Source of the DNA: Dichotomicrobium sp964540795
GTDB lineage: Bacteria > Pseudomonadota > Alphaproteobacteria > Rhizobiales > Rhodomicrobiaceae
Direction of reading: 5' to 3'
Assembly (NCBI GenBank): GCA_964540795.1
Contig: CAZINX010000034.1
Span: 1 to 11,146 of the forward strand
Length of the DNA stretch: 11,146 nt
The translations under genes were made by a program, and so were the position numbers. A model generated the notes under the pieces. The model made no database searches. It was not told where the DNA came from and worked only from the letters and a program-made list of their open reading frames with translations. This document shows, in pieces, positions 1-7,320 of this stretch (positions are counted from its first letter, which is position 1; the number at the start of each line of letters is the position of its first letter).

Positions 1-1080
1 TCAGGCATTGAGCGCATCGACCGGCGCGGCCTGCATGGCAGACAGCCACACGCGTAGCGCCTGGCGCGTCTCGCGCACGTCATGGACGCGCAGGATCTGC
101 ACGCTCTGACTGGCCGCCGTGATCGCCGCGGCGATGCTGCCGGGCACGCGCTTCTTCGCCTCCGGCTCGTCCGCGAGCATGCCGATGAAGCGCTTGCGCG
201 ATGCGCCCACGAGGACCGGCACGCCGAGGCCGTGGAACAGGCTCAGCCCGTTCAGCAGGGTGAGGTTGTGCTGCAGCGTCTTGCCGAAGCCGATGCCTGG
301 GTCCACCGCGATGCGCTCCTTCGGGATGCCGGCGGCGACCGCAGCTTCGATGCGCGCGCGCAGGAAGTCGTAGACCTCCAACAGCACGTCGTCATAGCGC
401 GGGTCGTCCTGCATGGTCTTCGGGTCGCCCAGCGCATGCATCAGGATAACCGGCAGGCCCGTCTGCGCCGCCGCGCTCAGGGCGTCGGGATCGTGGCTGA
501 GGCCGGAGACGTCGTTGATGAGCTTTGCGCCGTTGGCCGCCGCCTCGCTCATGATCGCGGCCTTGCGCGTGTCGATGGAGACCGGCGCGGGCAGATCGGC
601 GAGTCCCTCCAGCACCGGCATAACGCGGGCGCGCTCGTCCTCCAGCGATACCGGATCGGAGCCGGGCCGGGTCGACTCGCCGCCGATGTCGATGAAATCC
701 GCGCCTTCCCCGGCCAGCCGCCGGGCCTGCGCCACCGCCGTCTCGGCTTCAGCGAAATCGCCGCCGTCGGAAAAGCTGTCCGGCGTCACATTGACGATGC
801 CCATCAGGCGCGGCCGGTCCATCGCCACGCCAGCAAGCGCAGGGCGCGGCGCGCTCAGCGCTTCCAGCCGCTCGGCGATGGCCGGCTCCTCCATCGCCCG
901 GAGCGTTGCCGCGCGCGCGATCACCGACTTAGTCTGCCCCGGCGCGCCCTCGGTCAGTTCGGCCGCGCCGAAGGCCGCCGACGCCCCCGCCAAGGGCAGC
1001 GCAATGCCGGCCTCAATGGCCTGTTTCGCATGATCGCCGAAAATGATGCCCAGCGGCTTGATGTAGAGACCGTCTGCCAA
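1..1080 (-). CDS. folP: Dihydropteroate synthase with alphaproteobacterial N-terminal extension
   Basis: This enzyme condenses 6-hydroxymethyl-dihydropterin diphosphate with p-aminobenzoate to give dihydropteroate in cytoplasmic folate synthesis; it is the sulfonamide target family. With the start chosen here it has 359 residues. The TIM-barrel core begins near residue 87. It shows the pterin-site motif MGIVNVTPDSFSDGG (93-107), DIGGESTRPG (131-140), SIDTRK (168-173), LINDVSGL (187-194), DPGIGFGKT (260-268) and VGASRKRFIG (291-300). Residues 1-86 form an extension beyond the usual roughly 270-280 residues, with LYIKPLGIIFG and LPLAGASAAFGAAEL segments like those I know from alphaproteobacterial homologues. 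The start is a TTG with a GAGGGGGG ribosome site 7 nt upstream. The first ATGs (residues 63 and 87) would remove most or all of the extension. An open frame continues further upstream but runs into the antiporter gene, so I reject it. The gene lies 103 bp after the antiporter and may be co-transcribed. Family certain; start fairly likely. Confidence 0.95.
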   Translation of the reverse strand: MADGLYIKPLGIIFGDHAKQAIEAGIALPLAGASAAFGAAELTEGAPGQTKSVIARAATLRAMEEPAIAERLEALSAPRPALAGVAMDRPRLMGIVNVTPDSFSDGGDFAEAETAVAQARRLAGEGADFIDIGGESTRPGSDPVSLEDERARVMPVLEGLADLPAPVSIDTRKAAIMSEAAANGAKLINDVSGLSHDPDALSAAAQTGLPVILMHALGDPKTMQDDPRYDDVLLEVYDFLRARIEAAVAAGIPKERIAVDPGIGFGKTLQHNLTLLNGLSLFHGLGVPVLVGASRKRFIGMLADEPEAKKRVPGSIAAAITAASQSVQILRVHDVRETRQALRVWLSAMQAAPVDALNA

Positions 1081-1087
1081 TGCCGAA

Positions 1088-1095
1088 CCCCCCTC
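1088..1095 (-). promoter_or_regulatory. Ribosome binding site supporting the folP TTG start
   Basis: On the minus strand GAGGGGGG lies 7 nt before the TTG at 1080. It is the reason for choosing this start over the downstream ATG codons, which would cut away the conserved-looking N-terminal extension. Confidence 0.55.
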
Positions 1096-1106
1096 TTGAT
1101 ACGTAC

Positions 1107-1121
1107 GCGCGCCCGGCGCGC
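1107..1121. other. Perfect GC hairpin between the antiporter gene and folP
   Basis: GCGCGC (1107-1112) and GCGCGC (1116-1121) form a 6-bp inverted repeat with a 3-nt loop, in the 103-bp gap between the antiporter stop and the folP start. No T-tract follows on the minus strand, so it does not look like a standard intrinsic terminator. It could attenuate or stabilise the transcript if the two genes are co-transcribed, or may simply reflect GC-rich sequence. Confidence 0.3.
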
Positions 1122-1183
1122 TTGCCCCGTTCACCGGCCGCCGCAAGGGATATAGCAGGCTGCGATGCGCTGCGACAGATGGA

Positions 1184-3037
1184 TCAGGCTTGCCCCGTGC
1201 CGCTTCTGCGCGCGGCGGGGCGGGTGCGTTCGGTCTCGCCCGGCTGGTCCTTTTCCCGCAGGGCTTCCAGGTCCTGGGTGAACAGTTCCTCCAGCTCCTC
1301 GGCGCGGCGCTTGGCCCGCGCGCGCATCTTTTCCGCGTCGGTGAAATGCTTGTAGTCGTCGAACAGGTGCTTTTCGTCATGCTTACGGAAGGTTTCGATC
1401 AGGCTGCCGGCCTCGTGCGGCGGCAGGCCCAGGCCCTGCAGCAGATCACCCGAAACTCTGAGCGCGGTGTAGAACGTCTCGCGATAGATGCGCGTGATGC
1501 CGAGGTCCATCAGGCGGTGGGCATGTTGGCGGTCCCGCGCGCGAGCGAAGATTGGGATGTGGGGATAGCGTGAGCGCAGGAACGAGGCCGTCTTGATGCT
1601 GTCGTCCGGGTTATCGATCGCCAGCACCACCGCGCGCGCCTGACCGACCTGCGCGGCCTCCAGCACCGCCGGGCGCGTGGCGTCGCCGTAATAGATGCGG
1701 TTGCCATATTGCGCGACGAAGTCGACCTGTTCGACGCTGGCATCGAGCGCGGTAAACTTGATGCGCCTGGCGCGCAGCACACGCGCGACAATCTGGCCGA
1801 AGCGCCCGAAGCCGGCGATGACGACGTGGCCGGTCTCATCGGGCATCTCGTCGAACGCCCCCGCGACTTTCGGCGGCTTGGGCATCAGCCAGCTGTCCAG
1901 CACCAGCAGAACAGGCGTCGCCACCATCGACAGCGTCACCACCACGCTGACGTATTCGGATGTCTGCTCGCTGACCACATTCTGCGCCACCGCGTTCGTT
2001 AGCAGCACAAAGGCGAACTCGCCGCCCTGCGACACCGCCAGCGCCAGCCGCCGCGCGGCCGCGTTGTCCAGCCCATAGAACCGGCCCAGCACGAACAGGA
2101 CGGCGATCTTGACGGCGAGCAGCGCGGCAACCGCCGCCAAGATGTCGCCGGTCCGGTCGGTCAGCAGCGAGACGTTGAGCGCCATGCCGATCGACAGGAA
2201 GAACAGCCCGAGGAACAGCCCGCTGAACGGCGCGATGTCCGCCTCGATCTGATGGCGGTACTGGGAATCGGCAAGCAACGCGCCCGCGATGAACGCGCCC
2301 AGCGCGGCGGACAGCCCGACCCAGTCCATCAGCATCGTCACGAGAACGACCGTGAGGAGCGCGCTGGCCGTGGTCGCCTCGCGCACGCCGGTGAGCGCCA
2401 CCAGCCGGTAAAGCCGCGCGACGACGAAACGCCCGACGACAATGATCGCCGCCAGCGCGCCGAGCAGCTTGACCGCGTCGGCCAGCGTCACCTCTTCTCC
2501 GGCCATGGAGGCGGCGGCGAACAGCGGGACCATGGCGATCGCCGGAATGGCGGCGAGGTCCTGGAACAGCAGCACCGAGAACGCCACCCGGCCGTGCCGC
2601 GCGCGCAACTCACCCTTTTCATCGAGCGCCTGCAGCGCCAGCGCGGTGGAGGATAGTGACAGCGCGATGCCGAGGAACAGCGCGATCGCCGGGGTCAGGC
2701 CCAGCAGCAGCCCGCCGCCGGTCAGCAGCGCCGCCGTCACGATGACCTGCGCTGCGCCAACGCCGAACACCGCCTGACGCATTGCCCAGAAGCGTCGGGG
2801 GCGCAGCTCCAGCCCGATCAGGAACAGCAGCAGCACCACGCCGAACTCCGCGATGTGAAGGATCGTCTGAACCTCATAGAGCGAAAAGACCAGCCCGATC
2901 CCGTAAGGCCCGATCAGCACGCCGGCGAAGATATAGCCGAGCGCCGAGCCGATCCCGAGCCGGCGCGCCAGCGGCGCGATTATCGCGGCGACAGCGAGGA
3001 AGACGGCAAGCTGGGTCAGGCTGGCGGCTTCGATCAT
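1184..3037 (-). CDS. CPA2-family (Kef-type) K+/H+ antiporter with TrkA-N domain
   Basis: This is a 617-residue inner-membrane monovalent cation:proton antiporter of the CPA2 (KefB/KefC-like) family. Residues about 5-385 are a hydrophobic Na/H-exchanger domain with many membrane segments. Family signatures include LLFLIGLELRP (70-80), SLSSTALALQAL (127-138), VLLFQD (155-160), YRHQIEADIAPFSGLFLGLF (260-279), which matches the Kef regulatory loop region, and SQGGEFAFVLL (336-346). Residues about 403-520 are a TrkA-N Rossmann domain with the nucleotide-binding motif GFGRFGQ (409-415). The C-terminal tail (about 565-617) is highly charged and may be helical. Kef proteins are gated by glutathione and its adducts and protect against electrophiles; whether that holds here is inference. 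The ATG at 3037 begins immediately before the first membrane segment. Its ribosome site is weak. The upstream in-frame extension runs into the tRNA gene and is rejected. No glutathione-linked ancillary gene (KefF/KefG type) is adjacent. Confidence 0.92.
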   Translation of the reverse strand: MIEAASLTQLAVFLAVAAIIAPLARRLGIGSALGYIFAGVLIGPYGIGLVFSLYEVQTILHIAEFGVVLLLFLIGLELRPRRFWAMRQAVFGVGAAQVIVTAALLTGGGLLLGLTPAIALFLGIALSLSSTALALQALDEKGELRARHGRVAFSVLLFQDLAAIPAIAMVPLFAAASMAGEEVTLADAVKLLGALAAIIVVGRFVVARLYRLVALTGVREATTASALLTVVLVTMLMDWVGLSAALGAFIAGALLADSQYRHQIEADIAPFSGLFLGLFFLSIGMALNVSLLTDRTGDILAAVAALLAVKIAVLFVLGRFYGLDNAAARRLALAVSQGGEFAFVLLTNAVAQNVVSEQTSEYVSVVVTLSMVATPVLLVLDSWLMPKPPKVAGAFDEMPDETGHVVIAGFGRFGQIVARVLRARRIKFTALDASVEQVDFVAQYGNRIYYGDATRPAVLEAAQVGQARAVVLAIDNPDDSIKTASFLRSRYPHIPIFARARDRQHAHRLMDLGITRIYRETFYTALRVSGDLLQGLGLPPHEAGSLIETFRKHDEKHLFDDYKHFTDAEKMRARAKRRAEELEELFTQDLEALREKDQPGETERTRPAARRSGTGQA

Positions 3038-3253
3038 GGGTCCGTTCGAGTGGAAAATCGCGGGAGATGCAGCAGACGCGCCGAAGAGTATCACAGCGCG
3101 GTAAACGCGGCACGTCTGGCGGCCCCCTCGCCGGGGCGCTTGATGGACAAACGGCGGCGATGGTGGTATTCGTTTCTTGTGATCCCATATCGGATAGCGA
3201 GCGGCGATCGCCGCGGCCCTCCAGCGGGCAGGGTCATCTTCCGACACCCTTTC

Positions 3254-3329
<76 letters not shown>

Positions 3330-3341
3330 TTTCAAATTTAT

Positions 3342-3382
3342 GCCTTGGCAGCTGGCAAGGCAGCGGCGTTGCCGCCGCTTTT
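3342..3382 (+). terminator. Tandem hairpins with T-tract after tRNA-Lys
   Basis: Two hairpins abut 12 nt after the tRNA. The first pairs GCCTTG (3342-3347) with CAAGGC (3356-3361) around an 8-nt loop. The second pairs AGCGGCG (3362-3368) with CGCCGCT (3373-3379) around a TTGC loop and ends in four T residues (3379-3382). The second has the form of an intrinsic terminator for the tRNA transcript, with a short T-tract. A conventional reading would be that it separates the tRNA from the aconitase X genes. Confidence 0.6.
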
Positions 3383-3411
3383 CCGGTTTGCGCAAGGTTG
3401 GGAACGAGCGA

Positions 3412-3459
3412 GCTTGGCGGGTTCCACTCAGCGATGACGCCACCCGGCCTCCGCCAAGC
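3412..3459 (+). other. Perfect 9-bp inverted repeat in the aconitase X upstream region
   Basis: GCTTGGCGG (3412-3420) is the exact reverse complement of CCGCCAAGC (3451-3459), with 30 nt between them. The element is 72 nt before the aconitase X start. It could be a leader stem-loop, a widely spaced operator pair or chance in GC-rich DNA. It does not cover the ribosome binding site. I see no convincing sigma70 promoter in the 3383-3530 region. Confidence 0.3.
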
Positions 3460-3518
3460 GGGTATGCGCGGCACGCCCCGGACGGCGCCTCGGCGGCGGG
3501 CGCGCGGCCAGCCTCGAC

Positions 3519-3524
3519 AGGGAG
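3519..3524 (+). promoter_or_regulatory. Ribosome binding site supporting the aconitase X TTG start
   Basis: AGGGAG ends 6 nt before the TTG at 3531. The next in-frame methionines (residues 10 and 15) lack such a site and would remove the first helix of the family domain. Confidence 0.6.
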
Positions 3525-3530
3525 TGTCAT

Positions 3531-4763
3531 TTGAAGCTCACGCCAGAAGAACAGGCCATGCTGGCCGGCGAGATGGGCGCGCCGCGGCAATGGGCGATGC
3601 AGCATATGATGCAGGTCGGGCGGATGTTCGACGCGCCCGATCTCGTCGCGGTCAGCCAGGCGCATATGATGGCCGACCCGGAATCGCTGGGCGAGGCGGG
3701 CGTGGCCTTCCTGGAGGGGCTGGCAAAACAAGGCGCGAAGGTCTGCGTGCCGATGATCACCGACCCGCGCGGGGTCGATCTCGACTATTACCGCCCCCTC
3801 GGCCAGACCGAGGAGATGGCGAACCTGGAGCGCCGCACCATTGCCGCCTGCTCGGCCATGGGCGTCGCCATGACCAACACTTGCATCAATTACCAGACCA
3901 TCATGCCGCCGGTGATGGGCGATCATGTCGCCTTCGGCGATACCGGCGTGGTGATCTACTGCAACAGCGTACTGGGCGCGCGGTCGAATTTTGAGGGCGG
4001 ACCGTCCGCGCTCGCCGCCGGGCTGACCGGGCGGACGCCGCGCTATGGCCTTCATCTGCCGGAAAAGCGCCGGGCGACGCGATGCTTTCGCGTGCATGAG
4101 CAACCCGAAGGGCTGACCGGCTGGGGCGTGCTCGGCGCGGTGATCGGGCGCGCGTCCGGCTCCTATTGGGAAGTGCCGGTCATCGAGGGTCTGGAGACCA
4201 TTCCGACCTCCGACGAGATCAAGCATTTCGGCGCGGCGATGGCGAGCTACGGCTCCTCGCCGCTGTTCCATATCGTCGGTATCACGCCGGAAGCGCCGAG
4301 CCTCGCGGCGGTGGGCGGTAAGGCGCTTAGCGTGGAGGACATCACGGCGGATGACCTGCGCGCGCTGAAATCCAACTTCGGGGGGCGCGGCGACAAGGTG
4401 GATGTCGTGGTGTTCGCCGCGCCGCAGCTCTCGCTGGTCGAGATGCAGATGCTCGCCGGCCTGCTTGACGGGCGTACACGCCATCCGGACACAGCGGTGA
4501 TCGTCTGCACGTCGCCCTCGGTCTACGCGGACGCGCTGCGGATCGGCTATGTCGAGACCATCGAGGCATCGGGCGCGAAAGTGCTTCAGGGCACCTGCTT
4601 CTACAATCAATATGCCCGCGAGATCGGCGAGGCGAATGGCTGGCGGCGGCTGCTGAGTAATTCCGCCAAGATCGTCAACATTCTCGGCGGTTACGGCTAT
4701 GCGCCGGCGCTGGCCAGCATGGAAGAGTGCGTCGAGTCCGCCTGCGCAGGGGAGATTGTCTGA
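3531..4763 (+). CDS. Aconitase X large (catalytic) subunit
   Basis: This 410-residue protein is the large subunit of a two-component aconitase X (DUF521), an iron-sulfur hydro-lyase. Characterised relatives are bacterial cis-3-hydroxy-L-proline dehydratase and archaeal phosphomevalonate dehydratase. The start resembles the family (LTPEEQAMLAGEMG), and the length suits the split rather than the fused form. Candidate cluster ligands are Cys118 in MTNTCINYQ, Cys326 in VIVCTSPS and Cys356 in LQGTCFYNQ; these sit in the expected regions, but their assignment is from family memory. Other recognisable stretches are YCNSVLGARSNFEGGPSALA (143-162), GLTGRTPRYGLH (164-175) and the C-terminal SAKIVNILGGYGYAPA (378-393). 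The start is TTG with AGGGAG 6 nt upstream. Its stop overlaps the next ATG by one base, so the two subunits should be made together. The substrate cannot be read from the sequence. No hydroxyproline or mevalonate gene is nearby, and a convergent TTT transporter lies downstream. Confidence 0.92.
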   Translation: MKLTPEEQAMLAGEMGAPRQWAMQHMMQVGRMFDAPDLVAVSQAHMMADPESLGEAGVAFLEGLAKQGAKVCVPMITDPRGVDLDYYRPLGQTEEMANLERRTIAACSAMGVAMTNTCINYQTIMPPVMGDHVAFGDTGVVIYCNSVLGARSNFEGGPSALAAGLTGRTPRYGLHLPEKRRATRCFRVHEQPEGLTGWGVLGAVIGRASGSYWEVPVIEGLETIPTSDEIKHFGAAMASYGSSPLFHIVGITPEAPSLAAVGGKALSVEDITADDLRALKSNFGGRGDKVDVVVFAAPQLSLVEMQMLAGLLDGRTRHPDTAVIVCTSPSVYADALRIGYVETIEASGAKVLQGTCFYNQYAREIGEANGWRRLLSNSAKIVNILGGYGYAPALASMEECVESACAGEIV

Positions 4764-5182
4764 TGACCGTTCTCAAGTGCCATCCAGGCATCGGCGGCCG
4801 CGTCGAGGGTGCCGCGCTTGTGTCCAGCGACAATTTCTCGGCGCGCTACGACCTTGACCGGATCAAGGGCGTGTTCTCGCGCCCCGATCACGCGCTTGCC
4901 GGCCAGAGCTATGTCGGACGCATCCTCGTGATGAACACGGCCAAGGGTGGCGTGGCCTCGGCCTGGATGCTGCACGAGATGACCACGCGCGGCATGGCTC
5001 CGGCCGCGATCCTGTTCAACCGCGCCAATACGATCCTCGCGCAGGGCGCGGCGCTGGCCGGGCTGACGATGTGCGACCGGTTCGAGGACGGCGACGTGAC
5101 GCAGCTCATCAAGAGCGGCGACTACCTGATTGTGGAGCCTGATGAGGGGCGCGTGACGGTCGGCGCTCAGCGCACGGGATAG
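4763..5182 (+). CDS. Aconitase X small subunit (swivel domain, DUF126)
   Basis: This 139-residue protein is the swivelling-domain partner of the upstream large subunit, and the two are expected to form one cytoplasmic dehydratase with the active site at their interface. Family features include HPGIGGRVEGAALVS (7-21), a HALAGQSYVGRILV segment (43-56), KGGVASAWMLHEM (61-73), RGMAPAAILFN (76-86) and the ending SGDYLIVEPDEGRVTV (118-133). In relatives a serine in the glycine-rich turn is catalytic; Ser66 in KGGVAS is the natural candidate here (inference). The ATG overlaps the stop of the large subunit in TGATG, a typical translational coupling. The protein is followed at once by a dyad in the gap before the convergent tctA. 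Confidence 0.9.
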   Translation: MTVLKCHPGIGGRVEGAALVSSDNFSARYDLDRIKGVFSRPDHALAGQSYVGRILVMNTAKGGVASAWMLHEMTTRGMAPAAILFNRANTILAQGAALAGLTMCDRFEDGDVTQLIKSGDYLIVEPDEGRVTVGAQRTG

Positions 5183-5217
5183 AGACCAGCGCGCCTCTCC
5201 ACGCGCCGGTCTGGTCT
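5183..5217. terminator. Candidate bidirectional hairpin between aconitase X and tctA
   Basis: AGACCAG (5183-5189) pairs exactly with CTGGTCT (5211-5217), and an inner CGCG/CGCG (5190-5193 with 5202-5205) can add to the stem with a bulge. It begins at the base after the small-subunit stop and lies 15 bp from the tctA stop, in the place expected for a shared terminator of convergent operons. No T-tract is present on either strand, so the role is inferred from position. Confidence 0.5.
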
Positions 5218-5232
5218 TGTCGTGGCGCATCG

Positions 5233-6771
5233 CTACTTCTGTTCCAGCGCCTGCGAAGCCTTCGCCGCCTCATCGGCTTCGCGTTTGAGCGCGATCCGGT
5301 CCTGCCAGCCCCGGAAGGCCGCGAGGACGATGCTCAGGATCGTCAGGCCCCAGAACACCCAGGTGATGGTGCTGCGGAAGAAGATCTCGATGTTGGTCTG
5401 CGACATCAGCATCGACTGCCGGAAATTGTCCTCCACCTGCGGTCCGAGGATGAAGGCGATGAGGAACGGCGCGGCGGGGATGTTGGTCAGCCACATGAAG
5501 TAGCCGAGAACGCCGACGCTCATCATCACGAGGACATCGAACAGCGAGTTGTTGATCGCGAAGCTGCCATAGGCGCAAAGCACCAGAACCGATGGCATCA
5601 GGACTGATTTCGGCACGTCGGCGATCCGCCGGAACATGCGGATGGCGATCGACCCGAAGATCAGCAGGAAGATGGAACTGAGCATGATCCCGACGAACAG
5701 CGCGTAGATCAGCACTGCGTTCGTCTGGAACAGGATCGGGCCTGGCTGCAGGCCGTGAACCATGAACGCGCCGAGGATCACGGCGGTGATCACGTCGCCC
5801 GGAATGCCCAGCGCGAGAAGCGGGATGAGCGTTGCGCCCGCCACCCCGTTGTTGCCGGCTTCCGACGCGGCCACGCCCTCGATCTCGCCCTTGCCGAAAT
5901 TGGCCCGGTTCGGTGACGAGCGCCGCGCCTCGGAATAGGCGACGAAGGCGGCCGGCGCGCCGCCGATGCCGGGGATCGCCCCCATGATGACGCCGATGCC
6001 GCTGCTCTTTAAGATCGTCTTCAGGATGCGGCGGAATTCGGCAAGTTTCAGCCCCGCCGTTCCCAGCGACATGACCTTGCCGCGACTCAGGACCGAGCGC
6101 TGCGCGTAAACGATCACTTCCGGGATGGCGAACAGGCCGATCAGCACGGGAATGAAGTTGAGCCCGCTCATCAGGTTGGTCTCGCCGAAGATGAATCGGT
6201 CTGTGCCATAGACGAGATCGAGCCCGACGGTCGCCAACAGCAGGCCCATGCCCGCCGAGATCATGCCCTTGAGCAATGAGTTGCCGGACACGCCCGCGAT
6301 GACCGTCAGCGAAAACAGCATCAGGGTGAAGTATTCCGGCGGCCCGAAATTCAACGCCAGCGCGGCGAGCCACGCGGCGAACACGATCAGGGACAGGTTC
6401 GACACGAAGTCGGCGATCGCCGAGGAATAGAGCGCGGTCTGCAGCGCCTTGCCAGCCTGGCCCTTCTGCGACATGGGGTAACCGTCGAGCACGGTGCAGC
6501 TCGAAGCGGGCGTGCCGGGCGCCTTCACCAGAATTGCCGGGATCGAGCCGCCGAAAATGCCGCCCTTGTAGACCCCGAGCAGGAAGAGAATGCCGACGAT
6601 GGGGTCGAGCGCGAAGGTAAACGGCAGCGCCAGCGCGACGCCCATGGTCGCGCTCATGCCCGGAACTGCGCCAACCACGATGCCGAGAGCGACGCCGCCG
6701 GCCAGCGCGAGAATACTCGTCATATTTGCCAGAAGCCCAACGGCCTGGATGAGGGCGTCCATCGTGCTCAT
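5233..6771 (-). CDS. tctA: TTT transporter large membrane subunit TctA
   Basis: This 512-residue inner-membrane protein is the large permease subunit of a tripartite tricarboxylate transporter. Family signatures are clear. They include GIVVGAVPGMSATMGVALAL (30-49), GVYKGGIFGGSIPAILVKAP (66-85), GTPASSCTVLDGYPMSQKG (86-104), GAIPGIGGAPAAFVAYSEAR (264-283), FGKGEIEGVAASEAGNNGVA (292-311) and LGIPGDVITAVILGAFMVHG (321-340), followed by LQPGPILF (341-348). The PG motifs are the putative substrate-site elements, repeated in the two halves. Eleven or more hydrophobic segments cover the protein, and residues about 488-512 form a charged tail. The ATG at 6771 shares an ATGA overlap with the tctB stop, which favours it; an in-frame ATG at 6786 would add five residues and is also possible. 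It is the last gene of the tctC-tctB-tctA operon. The substrate cannot be told from the sequence. Confidence 0.94.
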   Translation of the reverse strand: MSTMDALIQAVGLLANMTSILALAGGVALGIVVGAVPGMSATMGVALALPFTFALDPIVGILFLLGVYKGGIFGGSIPAILVKAPGTPASSCTVLDGYPMSQKGQAGKALQTALYSSAIADFVSNLSLIVFAAWLAALALNFGPPEYFTLMLFSLTVIAGVSGNSLLKGMISAGMGLLLATVGLDLVYGTDRFIFGETNLMSGLNFIPVLIGLFAIPEVIVYAQRSVLSRGKVMSLGTAGLKLAEFRRILKTILKSSGIGVIMGAIPGIGGAPAAFVAYSEARRSSPNRANFGKGEIEGVAASEAGNNGVAGATLIPLLALGIPGDVITAVILGAFMVHGLQPGPILFQTNAVLIYALFVGIMLSSIFLLIFGSIAIRMFRRIADVPKSVLMPSVLVLCAYGSFAINNSLFDVLVMMSVGVLGYFMWLTNIPAAPFLIAFILGPQVEDNFRQSMLMSQTNIEIFFRSTITWVFWGLTILSIVLAAFRGWQDRIALKREADEAAKASQALEQK

Positions 6772-7277
6772 GGGAACATCAGCCATTCACCGCCCGGGAT
6801 CGGGACATTGGCGACCTTGGAAAAGAACAGATAGAGCAGCATCGGCAGGATCGGCGTTGCGATGAGCAGCAGCCAGACGTTGGGCCGCGCCGTTATCAGC
6901 CCGACCACCAGCAGCGCCGCCATCGAGGCCGGAACGAGGCCGATCTTGAGGATCAGCCCGTAATAGACGAACATGAAGGCGACGACGGCGATGGAACGGA
7001 TCTGCCCGGACCAGCCGCTGCTTTCCTCTTCGCTTTCCACATCCTCAGACTTGTGCGGGACGATTTCGCCTCTTTGCCAGGCGATCGCCGCGCGCACGAA
7101 CAACAGCGCCGACATGGCAAGCAGAAACAGCGCGATGATGTTCGGCCAGAAGGCGGGCGACATCACCGGCGATCGCACGCCCGAGGGGACCGTGATGCCG
7201 GCCGGGATGACGACGAGATAGAGCAGGGCCGACAGCACGGCCAGCCCTGCCCCAAGCCAGAGGTCGCGATATGTCAA
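6768..7277 (-). CDS. tctB: TTT transporter small membrane subunit TctB
   Basis: This 169-residue membrane protein is the small subunit of the TTT system. It has the TctB pattern of four hydrophobic segments, around residues 5-28, 43-66, 91-113 and 117-153 (the last splitting into two by eye). A hydrophilic acidic loop (about 72-88, with EDVESEEE) separates the two halves. FWPNIIALFLLAMSALL (43-59) fits the TctB family. Sequence conservation in TctB is low, so the call rests on size, topology and position between tctC and tctA. The start is TTG with GGAG 7 nt upstream; no upstream ATG fits better. The stop overlaps the tctA start by four bases (ATGA). Confidence 0.88.
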   Translation of the reverse strand: MTYRDLWLGAGLAVLSALLYLVVIPAGITVPSGVRSPVMSPAFWPNIIALFLLAMSALLFVRAAIAWQRGEIVPHKSEDVESEEESSGWSGQIRSIAVVAFMFVYYGLILKIGLVPASMAALLVVGLITARPNVWLLLIATPILPMLLYLFFSKVANVPIPGGEWLMFP

Positions 7278-7284
7278 CGGGCAA

Positions 7285-7288
7285 CTCC
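7285..7288 (-). promoter_or_regulatory. Ribosome binding site supporting the tctB TTG start
   Basis: GGAG on the minus strand lies 7 nt before the TTG at 7277, in the 43-bp gap after tctC. It decides the start, since the first in-frame ATG is well inside the protein. Confidence 0.5.
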
Positions 7289-7320
7289 AGCCTTATCCAG
7301 CGCGATGCACGGGCAACAGC

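Noticed and set aside
82..1155. Long plus-strand open frames opposite folP
   Set aside because: These are GC-driven shadows of a well-recognised gene, rich in Arg/Ala/His with no domain.
1081..1380. Open upstream extension of folP by 100 codons
   Set aside because: It overlaps the antiporter coding sequence, looks like out-of-frame translation, and the TTG with its ribosome site at 1080 explains the start.
3531..5182. Assigning the aconitase X pair as cis-3-hydroxy-L-proline dehydratase
   Set aside because: Family membership is clear, but no hydroxyproline-pathway gene is nearby and the substrate-determining residues cannot be judged without an alignment.
5270..6373. 367-codon open frame inside tctA in another frame
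   Set aside because: Composition is arginine-rich and unlike any family, whereas the tctA frame carries all TTT signatures.
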